Positions 44,764-52,107 of a stretch of 52,107 nucleotides of DNA are shown piece after piece. The DNA is from Psychrobacter sp. APC 3426 (lineage in GTDB: Bacteria; Pseudomonadota; Gammaproteobacteria; Pseudomonadales; Moraxellaceae): positions 1 to 52,107 of the forward strand of contig NZ_JASDCF010000023.1 of NCBI RefSeq assembly GCF_030408035.1, written 5' to 3'. Both the position numbers and the translations under genes were made by a program. The notes under the pieces are model-generated. The model was not told where the DNA came from and ran no database searches. It worked only from the letters and a program-made list of their open reading frames with translations. Every line of letters begins with the position of its first letter. Positions within the stretch are counted from its first letter, which is position 1.

Positions 44764-45568
44764 TGGTGGTGTTCTAAAAAGTATGCTGGCATCAGACGTA
44801 GCCATAATTGACATAAAAGAACACCAGATCGAATACTTTAAAGTGATTATCAAGCTTTTTTGAGAAGCAACAAGTCTTTCTAACCGCCCGACGCAATCGG
44901 TGTCTAAGACGGCAGTTATTGCCTTCAATGCCTACCGTATGCTGTTTGCCAATTCGTTTGTTATCACTTTTAAAGGCGGTTATAAAACTGTCCCAGTTGT
45001 CCATGCTAATCGAGCCATAGCTGACTGTAAGCTGCTTTAAACGTGCTCTTAACTTCTTAGCCGTTTTTAGGTCACGTTTGCCCCAGACATAAGCGACAAT
45101 CTCATTAGTAGCACGGTCATAAGCGTAGATGAGCCAGACTTTACGCTTCTTGCGATACACGTAAGTCCAGAACTCATCAACCTCTAAGCGTTCATAATAT
45201 CGCTTCTTAGGCGCGATCTTATAAACAGATGAGCCTATGGTGCCAAGTACTTTACCAATGCTAACCTTGGCTATAACGGCTATGTCTCTAACACCACAAC
45301 CTCGGACAGTCATCAGTCGTATGAGATCTTCTATTCTAGAGTGACAGCCGTTATAGGTTACCGCATGATCGCCAATAAATTGGCGTTTGCAGTCCTTGCA
45401 TTGGTAGTTCTGCTTGCCATAGCTTTTTATGCCATGTATCGAAAAACTGGGACTGTGACAGTCGGGGCAATTGATCTGTATTTGTGTCTTCATAACCTCA
45501 AATATATCATCTTGCTTTGACTGTCACCCTCCCTTTATTACTCCAGCATACTTTTTGATACACCACCA
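44764..45568 (-). mobile_element. IS1-family insertion sequence
   Basis: An 805-bp element bounded by imperfect terminal inverted repeats: left TGGTGGTGTTCTAAAAAG and onward to GTATGCTGG (44764-44789), right the reverse complement with GTATCAAAAAG (45543-45568), 23 of 26 positions matching. The transposase fills most of it. No convincing 8-9 bp target duplication flanks it (AAAATATT left, CATTTTTA right). It separates ppsA from ilvE. Confidence 0.85.
44792..45493 (-). CDS. IS1-family transposase, single frame
   Basis: A 233-residue DDE transposase. The N-terminal zinc-binding region is CPDCHSPSFSIHGIKSYGKQ...QCKDCKRQF, followed by an HTH segment (LMTVRGCGVRDIAVIAKVSIGKVLGTI). Catalytic residues appear in EVDEFWTYV, SMDNWDSF and HTVGIEGNNCRLRHRLRR. 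In E. coli IS1 the two reading frames insA and insB are joined by frameshifting; here one frame encodes the whole protein, as in several IS1 relatives. Intact, so the element may be active. Confidence 0.92.
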   Translation of the reverse strand: MKTQIQINCPDCHSPSFSIHGIKSYGKQNYQCKDCKRQFIGDHAVTYNGCHSRIEDLIRLMTVRGCGVRDIAVIAKVSIGKVLGTIGSSVYKIAPKKRYYERLEVDEFWTYVYRKKRKVWLIYAYDRATNEIVAYVWGKRDLKTAKKLRARLKQLTVSYGSISMDNWDSFITAFKSDNKRIGKQHTVGIEGNNCRLRHRLRRAVRKTCCFSKKLDNHFKVFDLVFFYVNYGYV

Positions 45569-45639
45569 CATTTTTAAATAGACCCTAATGGTTATATTGT
45601 TAACGACTGTGAGTTACCGCTTTGACTTAACGTTACGGG

Positions 45640-48024
45640 TTATTTTGCTTCTTCACCAGCTAAGAAGAACCAAGTATCTAGTACTGAGTCAGGGTTTAAT
45701 GACACTGAGCTGATACCTTGTTCCATGAGCCAGAAAGCAAGATCTGGATGGTCAGATGGGCCTTGACCACAGATACCGATGTATTTGTCAGCTTTACGGC
45801 AAGCGTTGATAGCCATAGACAATAGCTTCTTAACAGCAGGATCACGCTCATCAAATAAATGTGAGACGATACCTGAATCGCGGTCTAAGCCTAGCGTTAA
45901 CTGAGTCAAGTCGTTAGAGCCGATTGAGAAACCATCGAAGTGTTCTAGGAACTCTTCTGCCAATAGGGCGTTGGTTGGTAGCTCACACATCATGATGACG
46001 CGTAGACCATTCTCGCCACGTTTTAGACCATTTTTCTCCAGTAACTCGATGACTTCTTTGGCTTCGCCAACAGTACGAACGAATGGAATCATAATCTCGA
46101 CGTTGGTCAAGCCCATCTCATCACGTACACGTTTCAGCGCTTTACACTCAAGCTCAAAGCAGTCACGGAAGTTGTCAGACACATAGCGGCTAGCACCACG
46201 GAAACCAAGCATTGGGTTTTCTTCTGATGGCTCGTATAACTTACCACCTAGCAAGTTAGCATATTCGTTTGATTTGAAATCTGACATACGAACGATCACT
46301 GGCTGATCCATAAAGGCAACGGCTAGTGTTGAGATGCCTTCAACCAATTTATCAACATAAAAGTCAACAGGTGAGGCATAACCTGCGATACGCTCTTGGA
46401 TTGCTTGTGAGATTTCACGTGGCAAGCTGTTCATGTTCAATAGTGCTTTTGGATGCACACCAATCATACGGTTGATGATAAATTCAAGACGCGCAAGACC
46501 AATACCTTCGTTTGGCATTTGCGTGAATGAGAAGGCTCGATCTGGGTTACCAACGTTCATCATCACTTTAAAGGCAAGCTCTGGCATAGACTCAACAGAG
46601 TTGGTCTGTACTTCAAAGTCAATCTGACCTTCGTAGATGAAACCAGTATCACCTTCGGCACAAGAAGCAGTGACGTCTTGACCATCAACCAATAGCTCAG
46701 TGGCGTTACCACAACCTACGATAGCTGGTACACCTAGCTCACGAGCGATGATAGCAGCGTGACAGGTACGACCACCACGGTTGGTAATAATAGCAGAGGC
46801 GCGTTTCATGACTGGTTCCCAATCCGGATCCGTCATGTCTGATACCAATACGTCGCCTTCTTCTACCTTGTCCATCTCGTTTAGGTTGCTAACGATACGC
46901 ACTTTACCTGAACCGATACGCTGACCGATTGAACGACCTTCACACAGTACTTTGGCATCAGTAGTATCGATGATATAGCGTTCCATGACATTGCTGTCTT
47001 GACGGCTCTTGACGGTTTCTGGACGGGCTTGAACGATAAAGATTTCACCGCTATCGCCATCTTTTGCCCACTCGATATCCATTGCTTGGCCATAATGCTT
47101 TTCAATGGTAACGGCCTGCTTGGCTAAAGAGGTCAGTTCTTCAGTCGTTAGTGAGAACTGCATACGCTCTTGTTTTTCAACATCGACTGTTTTCACAGAT
47201 TTGGTGGTGCTACCTTCATCACCATAAATCATTTTCTTATGCTTGCTACCTAGGTTACGGCGAATAACCGAAGGCTTGCCATTGGCTAGCAATTGCTTAG
47301 AGATATAGAATTCGTCTGGGTTAACCGCACCCTGTACAACCATTTCACCCAGGCCGTAGCTTGAGGTGATAAATACCACTTGATCAAAACCACTTTCGGT
47401 ATCTAGCGTGAACATGACACCAGCAGCGCCAGTTTCTGAGCGTACCATACGCTGTACGGCGGCAGATAGAGCAACACCTTCATGCTCAAAACCTTTGTGT
47501 ACACGATAAGAGATAGCACGGTCATTATAAAGAGACGCAAATACTTCTTTAATCGCTAACAGGACGTTATCAATACCACGGATATTCAAGAAGGTCTCTT
47601 GTTGACCGGCAAATGAGGCATCTGGCAAATCTTCGGCAGTCGCAGAAGAACGTACAGCAACTGCAATATCTTCGCCGCCACTCATCGTTTCAAAAGACTT
47701 GCGTACTTCTGCTTCAAGGTCGCTTGGTAGCTCTTGCTCAATAATCCAAGTACGGATTTTTTTACCAGTAGCAGCAAGCTTGTTAACGTCATTAACGTCA
47801 AGCGTTTTTAACTCACTATTAATTTTGTCTAGTAAGCCCGTCTCTGTCAAAAAACGGTTGAACGCATTTGAAGTGGTGGCAAAACCGCCTGGAACACTGA
47901 CACCCAAATCAGAAAGATGGCTGATCATCTCGCCAAGCGAGGCATTCTTACCACCGACCATATCAATGTCGTTTTTTCCTAGCTGATCCAGATTGATTAC
48001 AAGTGCTGTAGATTGCGCTGCCAT
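45640..48024 (-). CDS. ppsA: Phosphoenolpyruvate synthase
   Basis: Makes PEP from pyruvate and ATP (AMP and Pi as products) for gluconeogenesis. The 794-residue protein has the N-terminal ATP-grasp PPDK domain ([38 protein letters not shown]), the central phosphohistidine domain with the catalytic His in [20 protein letters not shown], and the C-terminal PEP/pyruvate-binding barrel ([38 protein letters not shown]). Length matches E. coli PpsA (792). The regulator gene ppsR is divergent, 747 bp away. The IS1 element lies 71 bp beyond the stop. Confidence 0.96.
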   Translation of the reverse strand: MAAQSTALVINLDQLGKNDIDMVGGKNASLGEMISHLSDLGVSVPGGFATTSNAFNRFLTETGLLDKINSELKTLDVNDVNKLAATGKKIRTWIIEQELPSDLEAEVRKSFETMSGGEDIAVAVRSSATAEDLPDASFAGQQETFLNIRGIDNVLLAIKEVFASLYNDRAISYRVHKGFEHEGVALSAAVQRMVRSETGAAGVMFTLDTESGFDQVVFITSSYGLGEMVVQGAVNPDEFYISKQLLANGKPSVIRRNLGSKHKKMIYGDEGSTTKSVKTVDVEKQERMQFSLTTEELTSLAKQAVTIEKHYGQAMDIEWAKDGDSGEIFIVQARPETVKSRQDSNVMERYIIDTTDAKVLCEGRSIGQRIGSGKVRIVSNLNEMDKVEEGDVLVSDMTDPDWEPVMKRASAIITNRGGRTCHAAIIARELGVPAIVGCGNATELLVDGQDVTASCAEGDTGFIYEGQIDFEVQTNSVESMPELAFKVMMNVGNPDRAFSFTQMPNEGIGLARLEFIINRMIGVHPKALLNMNSLPREISQAIQERIAGYASPVDFYVDKLVEGISTLAVAFMDQPVIVRMSDFKSNEYANLLGGKLYEPSEENPMLGFRGASRYVSDNFRDCFELECKALKRVRDEMGLTNVEIMIPFVRTVGEAKEVIELLEKNGLKRGENGLRVIMMCELPTNALLAEEFLEHFDGFSIGSNDLTQLTLGLDRDSGIVSHLFDERDPAVKKLLSMAINACRKADKYIGICGQGPSDHPDLAFWLMEQGISSVSLNPDSVLDTWFFLAGEEAK

Positions 48025-48771
48025 GATAACTCCAGAAAATAAGGTTATTTAGTAAAGATTATAACGGTCAATTATACCGCTATATTTAGAGAATTTCGAG
48101 GGGTTGAACCAAAAAACTTGTGAAAAAGATACAAATTGTGGGGTTTGCTACATAATTTAGGGCAGTATTCTAAAAAGCTCACTTTTGTATCACGTCAAAA
48201 ATGTGGATAAACAACGCTATATTGATACTTTATGATTTTTAAGTAAGAGTGATAACCACCAATATGACCTATAAATGACATGATAAGGTGAAGTTAGATA
48301 AGTAGATCATGTGAGACCGAAACCAGGCTACTGTAATCATTTGACAAAATTTAAAAAGTTATGAAACTATAAGCACTTATTTATGACTAACTATAACCAT
48401 CTAATGTCATTTTCAAAACATAGTATGATGCTACTAAATATTGTTAGATATTAGTGCATATTAACGATGTTTTCGTCTGCTATATATGTATCAGTTTCTA
48501 AGTGTACGCCTGTAACATTGATTTCTATTAAGACGCTATTGTGCGTATAATGTAGACCATAAAGGCAGGGTTTTTACTGCTATATCATGGTGCATTATCA
48601 GCATTAATATTTGATGATTATTTATGAATCACTTATAAACGACTCGTTTATGAGTTGCTACTTTATAAGTGACCAATGATAAGCCGTGACGATTAACAGT
48701 TAAGCCCGACTAATATTAGATTAACGCTACATGAAGATTACTATTGAGTTTTCAACCGAGGTGTCAAAGTT
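48025..48771. other. Long divergent region between ppsA and ppsR
   Basis: 747 bp, AT-rich, no ORF of note. It contains a nested hairpin, CACTTATAAA (48630-48639) with TTTATAAGTG (48662-48671) and ACTC/GAGT inside, 100-140 nt before the ppsR start. It presumably holds control elements for both genes. A small RNA is possible but nothing recognisable is seen. Confidence 0.45.
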
Positions 48772-49668
48772 ATGTACTCAAGCAATCCAGCTGAACAGGT
48801 GAATCCGACTATCCAAAACCGCCATGCGCTAAACTTAGACAGCTCACAAGCCATTAGAACGGCATTTTTTATCTCAGATGGTACAGCGATTACCGCTGAG
48901 ACATTGGGTCGCGCTATTTTGAGTCAATTTGCTTCGGTACCATTTGAGACCAGAGTCTTGCCTTATGTAGATAGTATCGAACGTGCTGAAGATGCTGTTG
49001 AACAAATCAACATGGCCTATCAAAGAGATGGGATGCTGCCGTTGGTGTTTGATACCATTGTCAGCCCTGAGATTCGTGAGACGATTAACTCAGCGCAAAG
49101 CTGTAACCTGGACATGTATGAAGGCTTAATTGGACGCGTCGCCGAAGAAACAGGGGTAGAGCCTGATGGTCATTCTGGCCATGCTCATGACGACGTCGAT
49201 TCTGAGACCTATAAAGAACGTATCGATGCCGTTCATTTTGCATTAGACAATGATGATGGTGCGCGTACGCGTCACTACAATGCCGCAGATATTATTTTGG
49301 TTGGGGTATCACGTTCAGGTAAAACACCGACGTCACTATATCTTGCGTTACAATTCGGTATCCGTGCGGCCAATTACCCGCTAACCGAAGATGACTTATA
49401 TGACAATCAGTTGCCAAAAGCCCTGCGTGATCACAAAGACAAATTATTTGGGTTGTCCATTGATACAGATCGTTTGGTAAAGATACGACAGGAGCGTCGT
49501 GCAGGCAGCCGTTACTCAAGCTATCAGCAGGTTCAACAAGAACAGCGTGCGATACAAGGAATTTATATCACGCATGGTATTCCAAGCCTTGATGTCTCTG
49601 AGATGTCTGTTGAGGAAATTGCCACTCGTATTCTGCAGATGACGGGTCTAAAACGCCGCATCGGTTAA
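48772..49668 (+). CDS. ppsR: PEP synthase regulatory protein (PSRP, DUF299)
   Basis: A bifunctional kinase/pyrophosphorylase that inactivates and reactivates PEP synthase by phosphorylating a Thr next to the catalytic His, using ADP. The 298-residue protein has the DUF299 pattern: FFISDGTAITAETLGRAILSQF near the N-terminus, and the P-loop GVSRSGKTP (178-186) followed by TSLYLALQFGIRAANYPL. A His/Asp-rich insertion (GHSGHAHDDVDSE) around residue 145 makes the chain slightly longer than E. coli PpsR (277). Divergent from its target ppsA, an arrangement common in gammaproteobacteria. Confidence 0.93.
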   Translation: MYSSNPAEQVNPTIQNRHALNLDSSQAIRTAFFISDGTAITAETLGRAILSQFASVPFETRVLPYVDSIERAEDAVEQINMAYQRDGMLPLVFDTIVSPEIRETINSAQSCNLDMYEGLIGRVAEETGVEPDGHSGHAHDDVDSETYKERIDAVHFALDNDDGARTRHYNAADIILVGVSRSGKTPTSLYLALQFGIRAANYPLTEDDLYDNQLPKALRDHKDKLFGLSIDTDRLVKIRQERRAGSRYSSYQQVQQEQRAIQGIYITHGIPSLDVSEMSVEEIATRILQMTGLKRRIG

Positions 49669-49746
49669 TCCTTTATTCATCTTTTTAGCAAATAATAATT
49701 AATACACTCTCATTTATTACAAGACCACTTTCAGATAGAGAACCTT

Positions 49747-50151
49747 ATGAGCTTATCCTTTCAGTTTAGCAAGAAGCCCTTATTATTGGCCAGTTTATTA
49801 AGCATGGCGACTTTGCTTAGTGCCTGTCAGACATCACCTTTTGCGCGTGAGCCAGTACCTGAGCCGCGCTATGTTCCGACCATCGTATTGGGTGAAGCAC
49901 AAACTCTAACCATCATGCCAAATCGCGTGGCCTGTGCTTCTGCCCTACCGATGCAGTGCTTGTTGGCAAAATCGAGTAAAGACGGTAGCGTGTTTCAGAT
50001 TCCTTATGACTGGATTGATGACTTTAAGCCAAGCTTGGGTACGGAGTATGTGATTAGCGTGCGTCCACAGATTGATGAGGGGAAGCAGAGTCTTACTGGG
50101 CATTGGACATTGCAAAATATCCTATCTCAACGTATGGTAGGCACGCTTTAG
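49747..50151 (+). CDS. DUF4377-like lipoprotein (second)
   Basis: A 134-residue predicted lipoprotein. The signal SKKPLLLASLLSMATLLSAC has a lipobox (LLSAC). The mature part shows a distant DUF4377-type pattern: MPNRVACASALPMQCLLAKSS (Cys pair spaced as in the family), YDWIDDFKPSLGTEYVISVRPQ and GHWTLQNILSQ. It is distantly similar in layout to the lipoprotein at 19828-20226, with a different N-terminus and little sequence identity. Its position 79 nt after ppsR suggests possible co-transcription; the function is unknown. Confidence 0.6.
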   Translation: MSLSFQFSKKPLLLASLLSMATLLSACQTSPFAREPVPEPRYVPTIVLGEAQTLTIMPNRVACASALPMQCLLAKSSKDGSVFQIPYDWIDDFKPSLGTEYVISVRPQIDEGKQSLTGHWTLQNILSQRMVGTL

Positions 50152-50295
50152 CGCCGTGATAAGTAGCACTTTAATAGTGTTTTATTGATTCACCGCCTAG
50201 GGCGTGTACTCATTGTTAGCCTATTTTACATTTAATGCTCAGAGTGAGGATACGCCCCAAATAATAAATACCTTAATAAATATAAAGAGGACACA

Positions 50296-51939
50296 ATGGG
50301 AAGTAAAAAACCAAGCGATGCTACTAATGATATCGGTGAAGATGTTCACACTGAAGTATCAAATAAAGAAAGCGGTCGTGTGCCCAACCCTGAACACACT
50401 GTAGGCAAAGACAAGAAAGAAAAAATAGAGCAAACTCATGAGCAAGTCACTGATGACATCATGCATCACCCTGACTTGGTCAATCCGCTAGATGATACCC
50501 GCATTGATATCAAAACAGGTTTTACCAAAGACTCTCGTCCTGTAAAGGCGGACAAGCATCAGTACGAGTACGATATTGTCGTATTAGGGGCTGGACCTGC
50601 TGGTGAAGCCGCGGCGATGAAGCTGACAAAATCTGGTAAAAAGGTCGCTGTTATTGATCCACGTGAGCAAGTCGGTGGGAATTCGACCCACGTAGGGACG
50701 ATACCGAGTAAAGCGCTGCGTCAGTCAGTTTTCAACTTGATTAACTTCCGCCGTGATCCTATGTTTACTAAGGCGATGGAGTATAAGCAAGTACCGCTAA
50801 ATAAAGTGCTGACCAATGCCCGTAAAGTCATCCGCAATCAGGTAAGTACCCATACTCGTTTTTACGAGCGCAACCGTATTGAAGTGATTCACGGTTGGGC
50901 CAGCTTTATTGATGCACATACTTTGAATGTCGAAAAAGACGATGGTGCCTTTGAGACCGTGACTTTTAATAAAGCCATTATTACGGTTGGTAGCCGTCCT
51001 TATCGTCCTGAAATCTTAGACTTTAATCACCCGCGCGTATTTGACTCCGATAAGATTCTGCAAATGGATTATGTGGTCAAAAAAATCATCATTTATGGTG
51101 CAGGGGTGATTGGCTGTGAGTATGCTTCTATTTTCACCGGTCTTGGTTATAAAGTTGATTTGATTAATAACCAAAACCAATTGCTCAGTTATCTCGATAG
51201 TGAGATTAGTGATGCTATCGCCCATGACTTTAGACAGTTTGGCGTACTGATTCGTAGCAATGAAGAGATTGATTACCTAGAAACGCATGATGATTACGTC
51301 GTCCTGCATCTAAAGAGCGGTAAGCGTATCAAATCTGATGCTATTTTATGGTCGAATGGTCGCTCAGGTAACACCGAAGGGTTAAATCTCGAAGCCATTG
51401 GTCTTGAAGCCAATAGCCGTGGTCAGCTAAAAGTGGATGATACTTACTGTACGGAAGTGGACAATATCTACGCGGCTGGTGATGTGATTGGTTGGCCATC
51501 TTTGGCATCTGCAGCTTACGACCAAGGGCGCTGTGCGGCGGCGTTTATGGTTGGCGATAGTGATGCGGAGCCAGTATCAAGCGTGCCGACGGGTATCTAT
51601 ACCATTCCTGAAATCTCTTGTATTGGTAAAACCGAGCAAGAGCTGACGGATGAAAAAGTTCCTTATGAGGTGGGGCAAGCGTTCTTTAAACATTTGGCAC
51701 GTGCGCAAATCATTGGTGAGCGTTCAGGCGTCCTTAAGATTTTGTTCCACCGTGAGACGCTTGAGATTCTAGGTATCCATTGTTATGGTAACCATGCCTC
51801 AGAGATTATTCATATTGGTCAAGCGGTGATGAAGTGTAACGCTACTTTAGAGTACTTTGTAAATACCACGTTTAACTATCCAACGATGGCAGAAGCCTAT
51901 CGAGTAGCAGCATTGAACGGTCTGAACCGAGTGTTCTAG
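50296..51939 (+). CDS. sthA: Soluble pyridine nucleotide transhydrogenase
   Basis: A flavoprotein that moves hydride between NADPH and NAD in the cytoplasm, here 547 residues against about 465 in E. coli. The extra part is an acidic/polar N-terminal extension of about 90 residues before the FAD motif [16 protein letters not shown] (from D93). The start is supported by AGAGGA before ATG 50296. The region matching the redox-centre loop reads [18 protein letters not shown] (from V126), with Ser130 where E. coli SthA has Cys. The NAD motif [13 protein letters not shown] and the C-terminal dimer domain ([16 protein letters not shown]) are present. The extension has no signal sequence. Confidence 0.9.
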   Translation: MGSKKPSDATNDIGEDVHTEVSNKESGRVPNPEHTVGKDKKEKIEQTHEQVTDDIMHHPDLVNPLDDTRIDIKTGFTKDSRPVKADKHQYEYDIVVLGAGPAGEAAAMKLTKSGKKVAVIDPREQVGGNSTHVGTIPSKALRQSVFNLINFRRDPMFTKAMEYKQVPLNKVLTNARKVIRNQVSTHTRFYERNRIEVIHGWASFIDAHTLNVEKDDGAFETVTFNKAIITVGSRPYRPEILDFNHPRVFDSDKILQMDYVVKKIIIYGAGVIGCEYASIFTGLGYKVDLINNQNQLLSYLDSEISDAIAHDFRQFGVLIRSNEEIDYLETHDDYVVLHLKSGKRIKSDAILWSNGRSGNTEGLNLEAIGLEANSRGQLKVDDTYCTEVDNIYAAGDVIGWPSLASAAYDQGRCAAAFMVGDSDAEPVSSVPTGIYTIPEISCIGKTEQELTDEKVPYEVGQAFFKHLARAQIIGERSGVLKILFHRETLEILGIHCYGNHASEIIHIGQAVMKCNATLEYFVNTTFNYPTMAEAYRVAALNGLNRVF

Positions 51940-51990
51940 ATGTGGTTTGATATAATGTCCCGTCCTAGAATAGGTTGAGGGTTTATGAGA

Positions 51991-52019
51991 AGTCAGATAC
52001 TGCAAGTATCTGACTTTTT
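51991..52019 (+). terminator. sthA terminator
   Basis: Perfect 11-bp stem AGTCAGATACT / AGTATCTGACT with a three-base loop and five following T, about 50 nt past the sthA stop. Confidence 0.88.
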
Positions 52020-52107
52020 CTTTGAGAGTTATATCCTATATTTCTATGGACTTGGTTCGGTGTTAGCATATTTAAACTCAAATGCGGTCGCCTCTCATTA
52101 TAGATAT

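Overview
The window looks like a chromosomal segment from a moderately AT-rich gammaproteobacterium of the Moraxellaceae, most likely Psychrobacter. The pointers are a fused tyrA-aroA gene placed after pheA and hisC, the divergent ppsA/ppsR pair, sthA, and the general protein character. The species assignment is an inference from recognised genes, not a database result. Almost all of it is housekeeping metabolism. I see no tRNA, rRNA, CRISPR array or prophage.

Layout. 1-120 is the 5' end of an insertion-sequence transposase running off the left edge. 195-2178 holds folate genes (a divergent folK-like gene overlapping folB) and a RarD-type transporter, all on the minus strand. 2484-7481 is an aromatic amino acid block (pheA, hisC, tyrA-aroA fusion). 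8224-13334 carries transaldolase, a small secreted protein, apt, a 54-residue rubredoxin gene, an alpha/beta hydrolase and a WG-repeat protein. 13370-14733 is a TnpB-only IS200/IS605-type element with two matching bulged hairpins and a probable omega RNA. 14998-22721 carries a DMT transporter, a uracil/xanthine permease, serine deaminase, a DUF4377-like lipoprotein, argJ and exonuclease III.

23015-30043 carries a hot-dog thioesterase coupled to a FetA/FetB-like ABC pair, then two tandem fadD genes that were duplicated together with their upstream region. 30325-34826 is a minus-strand fatty-acid block (SDR, histidine-phosphatase-like protein, APH-like phosphotransferase, acyl-CoA dehydrogenase), so with the fadD pair the middle of the window is a lipid-activation and oxidation neighbourhood. 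35075-38271 has a SohB-like protease without the usual membrane anchor, and aspS. 38339-43322 is an envelope-glycolipid region: an LpxL-like acyltransferase and four glycosyltransferase genes, two of them clearly AT-rich and probably acquired. 43646-51939 has ilvE, an IS1-family insertion, ppsA with its divergent regulator ppsR, a second DUF4377-like lipoprotein, and an sthA with a long N-terminal extension.

Intergenic structure is a feature of the window. There are many strong Rho-independent hairpins, several serving convergent genes from both sides, and at least three small inverted-repeat elements of about 65-110 bp (15930-16034, 19515-19614, 30188-30295). Two of these share an arm sequence. 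No clearly undescribed multi-gene system is visible. The most interesting items are the TnpB/omega RNA element, the fadD duplication with conversion-like patches, the small repeat family, and several enzymes with altered key residues or missing or added domains.
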